From Chaenocephalus aceratus (lineage: Eukaryota > Chordata > Actinopteri > Perciformes > Channichthyidae), in contig CM043796.1 of the NCBI GenBank assembly GCA_023974075.1, positions 26,083,615 through 26,147,614 on the forward strand: 64,000 nucleotides of DNA, written 5' to 3'. The translations under genes were made by a program, and so were the position numbers. Shown here in pieces: positions 11,203 to 22,928 of this stretch (positions within the stretch are counted from its first letter, which is position 1; each line of letters begins with the position of its first letter). The notes under the pieces were generated by a model, which was not told the origin of the DNA, made no database searches, and was given only the letters and a program-made list of their open reading frames with translations.

Positions 11203-12293
11203 ATGGTTAAATGTTCTGGGAAAAAAGGATGCACAAAGAAATGTAATCAAATTTAAAGCTTTATTTTTCACAAGGAAACATGTTCAAGAACAGTTTGTCT
11301 GTTTATATTTGGTGGGTTTAGTTTAGGAAACAAGTGGTGCAGTTCGGACAGGTGACATATTTAATATAAGTAACATTTTATTACAAAATAAAAAGTAAAC
11401 ATTGCCCATTTTTTAACGGTTTCTTTTGCACTCATTATGTTAATGTGTTGTTGTATAAAGTACTTTAAATTGGCTTATTGTTGTAATGTGAACATAAATA
11501 AACTTGCCTTGCCTTTCCGCACTTAAAAAAAGGTGTTTTCAATTTCAATTATAATATAATTATATCATTTGTAATTATCTTGGCGGTGTGTAGATAGAGA
11601 CAACATTCTACTTCGTGTAAGCAATCAAGTTCTATTGTATGTATTGTATGGAGGATAACAAAGAAAATGAAAATGACAATGAATTAAACCATTTAGATTG
11701 GATTGGACACCTTAATTACATTGAAAACTAGATTTATGCAGTCAATTTGGTTTCACAGCATCATTTTATTTAATGGTTCAAAAGTTACATTTATTCCTTA
11801 ACTGGTGGAAAACACGAGTATTCTGTAAACGTCAGATCAACTACAAAATGTCATATTTCATTGTGACTTTCATAAATATAAACTATTACCATGTTTATAA
11901 TGGTCACAATGAATTGAGTGCATTTGTTTCAATCTCACTTGTTTCTTTTCTCTTTTATTAAAAATGCATTAAAAATCAATCCCATTCAGTAATTATTGAG
12001 TATAACAATGTCCCCGTTTCAAATCCCTGACAGCGGAAATGAAATATTAATGTTACAAAATAATGATCAATTTAAATACCACAGCAGATGAAACACGCTG
12101 ATGTGTTTGATTCACTGCTCAGAGCATTTTAATGAATGTGTACTGCCTGATGGGAAACCTGATGTTAAACGGCCCCCCCCACAATGCTCTGGAAAACAAT
12201 TTATAAACTTGTATTAAAGACTCAGTCACATCTTTGTTGTTCTGCCTTTTTAATGCTTTGCAAACAACATTATTTGTTCAGGGATATCTTCAC
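11203..12293. other. mostly unique; possible LINE tail at 11450-11515
   Basis: Bases about 11455-11515 read as a degenerate L2-type LINE 3' end: TAAAGTACTTTAAATTGG, then ACATAAATAAACTTGCCTTG. This is the same tail as at 50680-50735. The rest of the interval shows no gene. A C-run lies at 12173-12180. Confidence 0.4.
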
Positions 12294-12389
12294 AGAGCGG
12301 CATTCCCTGCTTCATCTTCCATTGTAAATGTAATATGGGCTTTTTGTTTTGTACCACCAAATATCTGACGGGTTGTTTAGTCTGTTTTC
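12294..12389. repeat. direct repeat flanking the long-TIR element (left copy)
   Basis: AGAGCGGCATTCCCTGCTTC here recurs at 13741-13823 on the other side of the element (AGAGCGGCATTTCCTGCTTC). The shared blocks continue (ACCACC, ATCTGAC, AGTCTGTTTTC) with short indels. The copies are about 95 and 83 bp and diverged. They are too long to be a target-site duplication, so they may reflect a tandem element or a flank duplication. Confidence 0.55.
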
Positions 12390-12554
12390 TACGGCGGCCG
12401 ACACATACTGTGTGAACGCGCTACAATGGCCCAAAAACACTTCCATTGGGGAAACGTGATGCACTTTCAAAAACGATGCAAATAGAACCACAAGTGTGCC
12501 AAAACATGCAAATGAATTTTAATTGTGTTTACTTTTGTATCTGTTTTATTGTGT

Positions 12555-12650
12555 TGCCCTCTTGGAGCAGCCTGGGACCTAAGATTGTCATCGACATAAC
12601 TACACTGTAGCTATGTACGAATGACAATACAAGCCTTGAATCTTTAAAAA
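12555..12650 (+). repeat. interspersed repeat tail (copy inverted at 57700-57775)
   Basis: Contains GATTGTCATCGACATAACTA and TACGAATGACAATACAAGCC, ending in an A-rich run. The reverse complement appears at 57700-57775. The polyA-like end and the internal TGACAATA(C/A)AAG motif suggest a retroposed LINE or SINE 3' tail inserted in the left arm of the TIR element. Confidence 0.5.
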
Positions 12651-13071
12651 ACAAAAAAAGGCATCTTCACCAACTTGACAACACATGCGAAATATTTTGA
12701 AAACATTCACCATCTTGACGAAACAAGCGCAGGGTTTACTTTAGGGCACTGCATAAACAAAATGCTGCAAGTACAAAATGCTGCAAACAAAAAACATGCT
12801 GCAAGAAGGTCGAAACACTGAACTGAAACGGAGACAATAAAAAGTGACGCACACAGCAGGGAACAACAGAGGCTTGTTGACGTTAAGGGATTATAAGGTT
12901 GGCCATCTGTCACTGGAAACTAACCTAAAATGTTTTATTGGCTTATTTTAACAATGTGAACTCAGAATCATTCCCATATTGTTACAGATATGCTGTAAGC
13001 TAGCTAGTTAACGTAGCTAACCTTGTCATTTAAAATCAACTGACAAAACACTTACAATCATGAAACAGACT

Positions 13072-13405
13072 ATGCAAATAACCCAATTTGTGTTCTTTGA
13101 AATTGAAAAGGATATTGCATTGTGTTTGTTACTTTCGTTGCAGTTGTATATTTGACATTACATTTTTACATAAATTTACATTTTTTATTATTATTATACA
13201 TTTTATTATATTATTATATGATTATGTCTTAAGTGTAATTTGGCTTGGCTTCATATTTGTATGGACATGCTTTTATTTTGAAGGAGAGTTAGCGCTGTTT
13301 GCAGGAAGTTGTTGTTGCTATGGAAACAACGTGACGGAGAAAAGAAGCGGAGATTAACGGAGAAAAGTAATATCTACATATAAAGACGGAGAAAGTAAAG
13401 GATAA
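13072..13405. repeat. internal repeat shared with 20946-21123
   Basis: ATGCAAATAACCCAATTTGT, AGGAAGTTGTTGTTG, GCTATGGAAACAAC and TCTACATATAAAGACGGA here match the reverse complement of 20946-21123 with a few indels. The left part here has an extra ~110 bp of AT-rich sequence. This shows that a second, shortened copy of the same transposon family lies inside the MITE at 20771. Confidence 0.65.
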
Positions 13406-13740
13406 AGTTTATGTTTAAGCGTTAGCACGCCCCGAAGAGGCACAAGCTCTTACGTTGATATTGGAGATTTGAATACATTAATATTATCAGTCAAGTCTTC
13501 CACCATTATTCAGAGGGAAATACTACTAACTCTGCGAGAGTGACAGTTGGCCAACTTTTAATTCCCCAATTGCAACAAGCGCTGCGGTCCCAGCTGTGTG
13601 CGTCACTTTGTAATGTCTCCGTTTCCGTTGTGTTTTGAGCTTTTTGCAGCGTTTTGTGAAGGTCGCGTTGCAGCGTGTTTCTCCTAAGGAAAGTGCTTTT
13701 GGCTGATGGAGTGCGTTCACGAGTCGGCCACCGTATTCCC

Positions 13741-13823
13741 AGAGCGGCATTTCCTGCTTCATCAAACATTTGCTTTTCTTACTGAACCACCATAAATCTG
13801 ACAGGTGGTGGAGTCTGTTTTCC
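13741..13823. repeat. direct repeat flanking the long-TIR element (right copy)
   Basis: Right-hand partner of 12294-12389, in the same orientation, diverged by substitutions and short indels. Confidence 0.55.
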
Positions 13824-14088
13824 ATTACAGTAGATAAAAGAAAGAAGTCTGCTTAAGAGGACTATTGTATATATTTCATTAGGTCAAATAGAAATGACCC
13901 GGTTTAAAAGTCTCCGTCTTCTCTGCTCTCTGTTAACCAGCCATCTTTTGTTTCCTCTTGAGATAATTCATATTCTCCATGCCTTAGGCTCCCAGCATGC
14001 ATCACTGCATGTTGCCCACAGAGCCAGACTTCCTGGCAAATTGGGAAAAACACAGGGACACACATGATCACAAACAAAAGCACTCACG

Positions 14089-14137
14089 CACACACACACA
14101 CACACCACACACACACACACACACACCACACACACCA

Positions 14138-14184
<47 letters not shown>
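14089..14184. repeat. (CA)n microsatellite
   Basis: CA array with several CACCA interruptions. The ORFs through it on both strands are by-products of the dinucleotide repeat. Confidence 0.9.
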
Positions 14185-14188
<4 letters not shown>

Positions 14189-14486
14189 TTTCCACGTGAG
14201 TTCTCAGCAGGTCTGCTAAGAAGCCGTGGATGTCAAAACAGTGAGAGGAAGTATTAATATTTTCACATTTATGTCAAAAGGTTGTCATGACTCACAGCTG
14301 TTTCTCTTGTCAACACCAGTCCCTCTTAAAGAAATCAGTTTAACTTTGTAATAGTGACTCAATTACATTGCACCAAAACATGTGTCCGTGCCCTTATCCG
14401 TAATACAATATTCCTGCAGAAGCTGTTTTAATGTCTAATAAAAACGATCCCATTAATATGCCCATCCACATGCAGCTGTCTAAATG

Positions 14487-14800
14487 GGACTTGTTTATTA
14501 TCCACGATGGCGAAACACGTTTAACCCAAACCCCTATGGTTTCTGTATAATAAACTAAGCTGAATGTAAAAAAGGTTTTTCACTGGGATTAGGGATTGAT
14601 TGTTAATCGGCTAAGGGTTAGGGTTTGTCACATGGAGGCTCAAATCAACCAACCATCTTGAGCACCTCCACCAATGCATTCAAAAACTAAACTTAGGTGC
14701 ACCATATTTTTCTTAGCGAGACAGGCCCTAAAATGGGAGCATTTTAGTTCTAGGACTAATCACCGGTAAAGTATATTCAGACAGGACACTTCATTATTGG
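14487..14800. repeat. diverged direct repeat, copy 1
   Basis: This stretch and 15040-15350 share an ordered series of blocks: ATAAAC(T)AAGCT followed by A-rich sequence, GGGTTTGTCA, GCACCTCC / ACCACCT, GAGACAGG, and a GTATAT block before CAGAC/AAGAC. They are two old copies of one interspersed repeat in the same orientation. The run CTAAGGGTTAGGG is telomere-like only by chance. Confidence 0.4.
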
Positions 14801-15039
14801 GATGTTGACCTTATTCAAAAAGGCAATACTTCCTTAGCTTTTCACATGGCTAATAACAATTCCAATATTCTCTTAATATTCCCATTCAGACGCCAGCCGT
14901 CTCAATGGGATGGTTTAAGAAACTTGTTATACCCAGACAGCACAGCCTCCCGTCTCATTTCTTCTTGAAAAAGTTTAAGAAAAAACCTGTTTAATTATAT
15001 CTTTCACAATGTTAAAAGTCGGTCAATTTTCTCCATGCA

Positions 15040-15440
15040 ACAACAAAAGTGGGATTTTTCATTTTGACCATGCATCTCTAGAATGTTTGTGTACAATAAA
15101 CAAAGCTAATTGTGAAAAGGGTTACGGTGAGGGTTTGTCAAATGCAAGCCTCAATTAAATATATAACCCCCACGCCCCCTCTAAGTTTCTCACCCACAGC
15201 TTGAGAACCACCTAAGGTCTCAAAGCCATTGAAAGCAGACGAAGCCTGTTGGGAAAGTGGCCTTAAAGAGACAGGACGCAAAAGTGAGTGTTTTTAGTCC
15301 GAGGCTAACTGCAGGTATATCAAGACAGAAATAAGAAGAATAAAGTTATTTATGAACATTAAAGCATGTAAACATGTTCACACAGACACCTCAAACCAAT
15401 TGTAACTGAAAGATTGTGGATAAACATGTTGCCTTTAATC
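15040..15440. repeat. diverged direct repeat, copy 2, with fish MITE tail
   Basis: Partner of 14487-14800. Beyond the shared part it carries GAACATTAAAGCATGTAAAC followed by ATGTT (about 15355-15380). That block is frequent in teleost interspersed repeats. Related pieces lie at 17090-17270 (ACCAATCAGAGCAGACTGGG) and 19555-19625. No coding sequence. Confidence 0.4.
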
Positions 15441-15889
15441 TGAAAATCCAGATAAAATAGTTGGAGCTTGTAAAAGGGGGTTCAAAGGGTTAATATTTTT
15501 TTAATAAATCTTGAGTGCTTCACCACAATAAAAATGCAGCCATAAAAAGGGTCTTGGGAGAACTGCTTCTAGTTTGTTCTCTTATTAATCTTCTGAAAGT
15601 AATACCCGGTGTTCAGGGTGGGACATTACATTACATGGATCGATGTAATGTCTGTTCTGGCTTTCATGTGGGGACTTTTCTGTGTCCTTCTGTGACTCAC
15701 TGCCTCCTCTATCTCATATGTCTTTCATGTTTCCAGGCCTGCCTTAACCACGGTGCACAAACTGCTCTTTATGGATCGCCCCGAGTTTAACCAGAGCCAT
15801 CAATTTAGTCAGACACCGCGGATATTTGGCCGTAACTCAGTTGCCACGCAGGAAGCAAACTCCCTCCTGCAGCATTTAGCCAGCTAATA
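15441..15889. other. no feature seen
   Basis: A 91-codon ORF (15515-15790) has no recognisable motif, and there are no repeat boundaries. Confidence 0.45.
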
Positions 15890-16500
15890 ATGATTTAATG
15901 GACGGACTTAGGACAAAGATAACCAGCAACCTCTTTCTTGACAGGGGAAGCTACTAATGACATCATAGAGTACAGGCTGAGAGGCAAGCCTGTCTCTCCG
16001 TGAGCAGATAAGCGGCTGCATGTGTCGTCCATATTGCAGGGCTGCAGCTCGCCTCTGGAAACACCAAGAAGGCCACATGGAGAAGTTCCAGGCAGACGTG
16101 TTTCGGACGACTTTGATCATACCGAGGGAAGGAAAAAAAGAGCCTGCTGATGATCAACAAACCCGCCCTGATTTTATTTATGATCATCAAAGGCAGCTCA
16201 TCACAGCACGCCTATTGTGCACTTGACAATAAAGTGAACGTCGCTCCGAAGAGGCATCAAGGCGAAACATGCCATTATTGGAACTCGCTTTTCCTGTAAT
16301 GAAGCATTTCAGATTCATAAGCAGGGGCAAATGCTTTGGTGTTGATATTTGCATTATGAAGTGTAATGATTATACTTCTGCAGTGATGACAGTATTATGC
16401 AGTCGACATGTCTTTATGCCCGGCGAGAAATCATTTCGATTCGCACAAATGATGATGATGCAGTTAGCAGTCATACATTCTCCGTGTTTTTCCTTTTATT
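15890..16500. promoter_or_regulatory. candidate conserved non-coding element
   Basis: A repeat-free block of balanced composition with densely packed homeodomain- and TCF-like words: TAATGATTTAATGG (about 15887), TTTATTTATGATCATCAAAG (about 16173), TGACAATAAAGTGAAC (about 16226). No ORF shows protein motifs. This texture is typical of vertebrate developmental enhancers in gene deserts, but I have no alignment, so it is a guess from composition and word content. Confidence 0.25.
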
Positions 16501-17040
16501 GGTTTAATATAAGGGGTTCCCAACCTATGGACAGTGGCCCCACAATGGAGCTCTTCATTACTTTCTCCCCCACAAAATAAATTGCTGGAATGTACCTTCT
16601 GGCACCTTTATGGCGGTAAAGAAAAACTGTTGTTAATGAATCTCTTGTTGTGCCTAATGATGCTGGATTACTATCTACAACACTTCCGATATGAACTTAG
16701 AGATCAAACTTGTTTATGGATGTCAGAAGAAAGGCCATGACCAATGCTAATGTTTTGTTTATGCTAAATCTATGTATTCTTCCCTAATGAGACTCCAGAG
16801 AGTTTTTAAATGTTACATACTCCCACTTCTTGTCTCTCGGCTCAAGTGTTCCTGGTAGCTTTAATCAGCCGTATATAAGGAAGGCTGGAGGAGCAGGATC
16901 TGTTTTGCTGTCCTCTGTGCAAGATGTTTGGCTATTTGTTTTTGTTTCTTTTGAGTATGGAGGAACTGGTAGTCCAGTTTTTACAGCTTTGTTTCTTAGT
17001 TTAGTATATTGGACTTCTTTGTTTACTTTAGTAACATAAT
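16501..17040. other. no feature seen
   Basis: Only short ORFs (68 and 69 codons) without motifs. GGGGTTCCCAACCTATGG at about 16514 is a word common in fish repeats but too short to call. Confidence 0.4.
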
Positions 17041-17290
17041 GACTTCACTTTATAACTCTCGCTTGTATTAGCCAGCACTCCAACACATTGTATGCGACCT
17101 TTCTAAGCGGTTGTCCAATCACAACAGAGCCGGCCAGCTAACCAATCAGAGCAGACTGGGCTCTGGTTTCAGACAGAGGGTGAAAAAAGGGTGACAAGAG
17201 TACAACCAGTACTGTATGAGCACTGAAAATGAGCACAATGTGTCCTTTTTGATTATATTCTTGTTTCACCTCAAGAATATGTTGCGGCTC
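17041..17290. repeat. teleost interspersed repeat fragment
   Basis: ACCAATCAGAGCAGACTGGG, then GTTTCAGACAGAGGGTGAAA and CTGAAAATGAGCACAATGTG, occur in the order seen in a common fish non-autonomous repeat. Other pieces are at 15355-15380 and 19555-19625. It carries no ORF. Confidence 0.5.
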
Positions 17291-18420
17291 AGAAAATGAG
17301 CCACAAAGATTTTGTTTTTCTTGAAGCATTATCAAAATGAAATAATCTGAGAGAAGATCTCTCTTTGTATGAACTGCTCACAGATAAACTGGGGCTACCT
17401 GCACGAGGTCAGGGGATGGATGTTTCAGCACCAGTTCTTTAAGAGGGAATCTAATAGAAAACTGATGCATCGCTGAAGTTATCTTGAACTAAAAACCATA
17501 GTGTTATTGCAGGTAAATCAATTGAGAAATGTTCTCGAACAACATGGAATCTATAATATTGTAAAAATAAAACTGTACAAATGTTACAAAGTGTTCCCTT
17601 TCATTTAATTTCTCTGGTCAGAGGTCAGTGAAGCCCGGGGTGAAGACCTGAACCTCAGCGCTGCGGTTTGAGCTCCAGTTGGTCATTTTATCCTCTTATT
17701 TGACTGGTGTGTAATGTTCCTGACATTCATACCCCCCATACTGACGTGTTTTTCGGAGCAAAAAACCTACTGTAGCATTGGATTTTGTGGTCGTGGCCTT
17801 GACTTTGTAAACATGTAATTTAACACGATTCGCAGTTTCGTGACTCATTTTAAATATATTTTTGTTTGTATGGAGTCCAACTGGTGCTCAAGCAAGTTTC
17901 ACTTTAATTCAATCTAATGTTTTGTTTAATACCCTGACGTTACATCTACCCTTTGAGCTTTGTTTGATTATTGTTTTTTTCGATTTTTGGTTAATGTGTT
18001 TTTCTTTACTTTTTGAAAAGAATTCTCTTTTTTAACATATTATTTGAATTATCTTTTTTTCTTTTATGTTCTTGTGGGTTTTTCTGAGAGCTGTTTTTTT
18101 TTTTCTTTTTTCCGCCGCTCTTTCAAAGTAGTTTTCGAATATGGTTGATCTTTTTTGGCACCTTTATGATTTAAAGTAATGAAATTTAACTCAACTTACC
18201 TTAAAAGCACAGAGTCAGTGGCACACAACCTTTCCAAACAGCCCCTCAAAGACTCCTTCATAACGAGTGACGTACGTATTCGTCGGTCAGCAAACTGATT
18301 GGCCTTAGTCATAATTACGAGACAAAATACTGAGCTCGCTGCTGAGCCTTCACTCACATTCCTGGTTAATCCCGTCATGTTGCAGTGTTTTTCTAACTAA
18401 CATGATTTATCCCGTGTGCG
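17291..18420. other. no gene seen; T-rich stretch
   Basis: 17930-18180 is strongly T-rich with runs of up to 12 T. 17620-17760 has balanced composition and no repeat. There are no recognisable genes. Confidence 0.45.
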
Positions 18421-18960
18421 CTCACTCGGCCCTGCAGGAGCCTGAGTGGCATATTAAGTTATAAACAGACCAACACATGGAATTTGCCATTTTCCATTTG
18501 TTTTGCCTTTGTAGTTCCCTGGAAGTCGTCCCAGACAGTTATGTCTTTCAAAAGGATTAAAGAAACGTGAGGAGGCCTATGCACGAGAATCAGACCGGCT
18601 CTATGAGACAAAGATATGTATTAAAGCGTTAAGCAGTGGGAAAAAGAAGAGACGGGGATGTAGGGGATAACACTTTTTGAAATATTACTCTAAGTGGAAT
18701 TAATGCCTGCCTGCTGAGCGCCTGGACATCCCAGGTGTTACTGTGAAAATACCATCTGGCTCATTAATTGGAAGTTATTCCAGACGATTACTGATACCCC
18801 GGGGGCCGCAGTCCACTCTCTCCGCACGCATATTGAATTGCATAAATAAGACACCACCACACACTCGCCCCGGGGAGCAGCTCAACCGGGTTTTATGGGT
18901 GAACATTGATTATCAACAGTTCAAGGTAGTTTATGCACATTGAGCAGAATTCACAGGTGG
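18420..18960. promoter_or_regulatory. candidate conserved non-coding element
   Basis: Repeat-free and even in composition, with AT-hook and homeodomain-like words such as GCTCATTAATTGGAAGTTAT (about 18758) next to GC-rich CCCCGGGGGCCGC (about 18798). The only ORF (66 codons from 18743) lacks a motif. The regulatory role is inferred from texture only. Confidence 0.2.
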
Positions 18961-20019
18961 AGGAGAAAAATGAAACGTCTGAGAGAAAATATGAAAGAAA
19001 CAAATTGAAGCTTTTGAAAATCCAGACTGAGTAAAAATATTTTTGTAATTAAGTTACAATTCACAACCAAGGTTTCTCTGCCATCTCTGGAGATGTTATT
19101 TTTAGAACATTACATTATTGTTCAAATGAATAAACAATTGCATATTTGAAGACCACTTGGGGCCTGCTTTACAGTTGATTAAGTCAAGATAATCGGTTTT
19201 TTTGTATATAAAGCCCAAAATCACACATTTGTGTTATCAATACATATAACAATTGTTTTAAAGGAATGTACAAACTGCATAACGGGTTGGATATCCTATT
19301 GTGTTTTTGTAAAACTGTATAGTTATAGTTTACTTACTTACTTACTTGTGCTTATTTCAACATAGCATAAGACAAAAGATTTGGATTAAAACTGACAAAA
19401 AATGTGACTGATCTGAAAAGTATTTTGTACAATGGTTAATACAGACTATTCATTTTGAAACGAAAACAAATGAAAACAGCATCAGTTAATGTTTACCTTG
19501 ATGCATGAATGTGTTGCGTTGCACACATTGATGACACAAGTCAAATATTTATTTTCTTTTAGCTCTGTTTTGGTCTCCACCATCTCCTGATGGAAATATC
19601 GGCGTCTTTGGCTCCCTAAACTAGTCCTTAACTTTGTCTGCGATTTGCTGCTTCAGGAAATGATGATAATGAGAGCGCGAGCAAATTATTAAAAACAATA
19701 TATCAAAAAGTTGTGGGTCGTAAGGTTGAAGAAATTGTCTGAAAGAGGTACAACTTTCAGTAACACGTAAAGAGATGTCAGGTGATAATCCTGACTGTGT
19801 TGGTACGAGTGCCATTGTTCATAACATACACAACAATGTGATCTATTGTTCATGGAGAAATCCCAATTCTCCCAAAAAAGTAGATTTTGACAAAGAATAA
19901 ACATTGTTTAAAACCTTCGTGAGCACACATTTGATGTATCTTATCAGCACAATCCCCATTTTTCCACTCGTGTTTTTTTGATTAAATAATGTGCAAAGTT
20001 GTGCATAATAACCAGATTT
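18961..20019. other. no gene seen; short repeats
   Basis: A (TTAC)n run lies at about 19327-19346. 19555-19625 (GCTCTGTTTTGGTCTCCACC, then CTCCTGATGGAAATATC) is a fragment of a common fish repeat. Opposing ORFs at 19621-19904 are motif-less. Confidence 0.45.
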
Positions 20020-20260
20020 CAATGCGATCAGTCGTCTTTGAGCAACGGGAGCGTGCTGAATCAGAGCAGCTGATTAATTTGCAAACACAAACACTTGAAA
20101 ACCATGAAATTAACTCCACGTGAAGAATTGTGCGGGGATCATTAGTGTCAGTTTGATCCTCATCGCAGTGGATCTAATGTGTTTGTGCTCGACACACTCA
20201 TCCTGAAGGCTGGTGCCCATTGATTAGAGAGAGCCGTGGCCCTCGGCCCCTGACATCAGT
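20020..20260. promoter_or_regulatory. candidate conserved non-coding element
   Basis: Repeat-free block containing GCAGCTGATTAATTTGCAAA and GGGGATCATTAGTGTCAG, dense in E-box, homeodomain and POU-like words. No coding potential. Inference only. Confidence 0.2.
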
Positions 20261-20767
20261 TCTCTGCACCTCTCACCCCCCCACTTAACTGTGACCCCCA
20301 GAAACAGACCCCCACAGTTGTGTTTACGCTTAGTTCACAAAATGGATCCATGTTTTTCTCTTCTGGCGTACCGAGATGCTGGGAAAATGTCTTGGTTTTC
20401 CTCTCACTATCTTCCACAATGATAGGTTCACTGTGTCCCATTTAGTTGTCAATGTGGAGGCCAACTTACATTTCTTAAGCTGATGGATTACAGATACAGA
20501 ATAGCAGACTTTCTTTTATTTTCCACTTGATTTCAGAGTGATTAAAATTCACAGGACACAATTTTGACTTTTTTTTGTTTGGCATCAGAGCAGTAAGAAA
20601 TGTGACCGATGTAAATAACAGCTATTTAAGAATTATTAAGAATTCAAATGTGCATGTAAAAACAGAATGGAAGGGTAGTCACACGCCAAAAGTGAATAAT
20701 AAATCAATAAAGTCGTAGTTTTTGAAAGGCTATAAGTACAATATACATCTTTTTTTCTATCTTACAG
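20261..20767. other. no feature seen
   Basis: No repeat boundary and no convincing ORF. A short direct repeat TTAAGAATTATTAAGAATT is at about 20627. Confidence 0.4.
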
Positions 20768-20770
20768 TAA

Positions 20771-21687
20771 AGGCCCTGTCACACTGTCCCGAAATTGACA
20801 CCCGATGGACACACGAATATGGAATTGTGAATTTCGCACGAAGATGGCCCCGAACCACACACGAAGGCAACATTTACATTACATTTAAGACATACAATTG
20901 CAATGAAAGTACCAAAAACAATTATGTTACAGTACTATGATACTGTACTGATATCTTCAGACTTTGTTCTTTACTTTATCCGTCTTTATATGTAGAAAAT
21001 ATTACGTTTTCTCCGTAATGTTGTTTCCATAACAACAACAATTTCCTGTCAACTGTCCTTCAAAATAATATATATATCCTTTTTAGTTTCACAGAACACA
21101 AATTGGGTTATTTACATAATATATTTACATGATTTTGTTGTGCAATAAAACAACCCGATGGACACACGATAAAGGAAATGTTCAAATTCGGCTGTGATCG
21201 TAGCAACATCGGGCCATTCGTGAGAGCATCTTAAGCCATCGTATGGCCGCCGGTGGAGTTTCTCAGGCTCCGGCAGCAACTTCGTGAGCGGAGGCAAAAT
21301 CTTTGGCATGCCAAAAGATTGCCGAAGGACCTTGCGAAGGTTCATTTTCGTGTTGAATTCGTGTGTCAATTTTGCCCTTCGTAAGGCCATCGTGAGGGCA
21401 TCTTGTTATCCTCGGTGCCATCGGGCATTCGCCCCGATCAGAGTGAATGTGAATGCACCGATGATAACACGAAGATGACACGATTTGACAAGATGCCCTC
21501 ACGAGTGCCTTACGAAGTTGCCGCTCACGAAGTTGCTGCCGGAGCCTGAGAAACTCCACCGGCGGTCATACGATGGCTTAGATGCCCTCACGAATGGCCC
21601 GATGTTGCTACGATCACAGCTGAATTTGAACATTTCCTTTATCGTGTGTCCATCGGGTGTCAATTTCGGGACAGTGTGACAGGGCCT
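20771..21687. mobile_element. PIF/Harbinger-like palindromic MITE with 3-bp TAA duplication
   Basis: The left end AGGCCCTGTCACACTGTCCC continues as GAAATTGACACCCGATGGAC, and the right end is its near-perfect reverse complement. TAA flanks both sides (20768-20770 and 21688-21690). A 3-bp TWA target is the PIF/Harbinger hallmark. Bases 21149-21300 pair with 21517-21660 in inverted orientation, so the right two thirds can fold into a long hairpin. 20880-21148 is an insertion that includes a piece of another transposon (see 20946). No transposase. The short ORFs on both strands come from the palindrome. Confidence 0.75.
20946..21123 (-). repeat. fragment of the 12391-type transposon inside the MITE
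   Basis: The reverse complement matches 13072-13405 (ACCCAATTTGTGTTC, TTGTTGTTATGGAAACAAC, CTACATATAAAGACGGA). It sits between the left terminal repeat of the palindromic MITE and a second copy of the same terminal text (CCCGATGGACACACGA at 21152). Confidence 0.65.
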
Positions 21688-21690
21688 TAA

Positions 21691-22624
21691 AGGAAAATCA
21701 GGCATAAACAACATAATGCATGGTGGTTATAAGTACTGTGTTAAAACGATCTGCTCCCACCAGAAAAAATTAGGATTAAGCCCACAAAACTACATGGTTG
21801 GGTCGATGAAAGAAAATATGATTTTGGGAACATTTAGCCCCAATGTCCTATATATTTTCTCTATTGCTATGTATCCATCGAGATTGTTTAGGTGTGAGTT
21901 GCTGAGTGTAACATGTTGATTGTCGATGCTATATCTGCTTTTTCTCCAATATGAAGGAACTAAATGGAGCACTGCTTGTCGTGCTCAAAGCACCACCGAA
22001 ATAATTTTCTAAAAACTCAACAGCGATGTCTCTTTCCGGAAATCATGACCCAATTACTCAAAATAATCCACTGAGCTTGTTGTGACCGTTTTAAGTAGGA
22101 ACTATTTTTCTTTTCACTATATCACTGCACAGAAAAGAAAAAAAGAATCCCCTTTTGGATAATAAAGAAGGCAACACTTGTCCTGTTTCCACAGTTAATG
22201 GAATAGTATAATACACCTATGGTTCCACTCTCTGATTTACAATTCAAGTTTCCCCTCCTCACACCTCACCTTTGTGTGCTCAGTTGTACAGGATTGGGAT
22301 GTCCTCTATTACCTGGTACAAACCACACATTTTCTCCAACCTTTATGCAGCAGCCCTATACAACCAGTAGAATTTGCCATTGCAGCATCAAGAAATAACA
22401 TGATTCCTCAATGGCTTCCTTTCCGCCAGGGACGGACTCGGACTGAAGTACAGCCCTGGACTCTGACCCAGACCAGCCTAATCCAAATGTAATGGAGCAT
22501 AAATATGACGGGTGCATATGTGTCACGGCTGTGGTTCAAATGTTATTTAACCACTGTCAATTTAATTTTTTCAGACAAAATTGGCATAACAGGAGAGTCA
22601 GGAAACCAGTTTTCGCTGATCTAT
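21691..22624. other. no feature seen
   Basis: Short motif-less ORFs only, and no repeat boundary recognised. Confidence 0.4.
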
Positions 22625-22790
22625 GACTGAATGTCAAAGTCAAAGTCAGCTTTATTGTCAAAATTACTACATGTGTTATACGTTATACATCCAGAAATCT
22701 TGAGATACCGTTTCCCGCAGTCCCACAGTGTGACATATATCGGCTACATAAAACAAAACAAAACAAAAAGGGCCTAGATAAACGGGGTAT
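22625..22790 (-). repeat. LINE-type 3' tail, inverted
   Basis: GTCAAAGTCAGCTTTATTGT followed by CAAAATTACTACATGTGTTA and CCCACAGTGTGACATAT is the reverse of a common fish retroposon tail (TGACAATAAAGCTGACTTTG). No ORF is retained. Confidence 0.5.
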
Positions 22791-22928
22791 ACAATGTGGG
22801 TATTTATTTCAGGATCTGCTGCCCCACCTCTCCTATAGTATAAAAAAAACTCATTTATTTCATGAAATCCCTGCAGGATGTGAAGGCAGAAAGAACGATA
22901 AACCTGCGACCTGTGCAGTGCCATATCT

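Larger units (their letters stand above)
12391..13734. mobile_element. non-autonomous DNA transposon with long terminal inverted repeats
   Basis: The left end ACGGCGGCCGACACATACTG and the reversed right end ACGGTGGCCGACTCGTGAAC begin an inverted repeat. Its matching blocks include GTGAACGC, CCAAAA and CACTT. Further in, 12815-12915 pairs with 13548-13650: GACGCACACAGC, GCTTGTTG and TGTCACT appear in both in opposite orientation. Between the arms lies 13072-13405, which recurs inverted at 20946-21123. No transposase is seen. The ACGGTGGC start resembles the left edge of the 22929 repeat, suggesting one superfamily. I cannot name it. Confidence 0.6.

Noticed and set aside
13968..14257. Cys/Val and His/Thr ORFs
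   Set aside because: Translations of the CA microsatellite on both strands.
14620..14640. Telomere-like GGGTTAGGG run
   Set aside because: Only about two units, within an old interspersed repeat; not an interstitial telomere.
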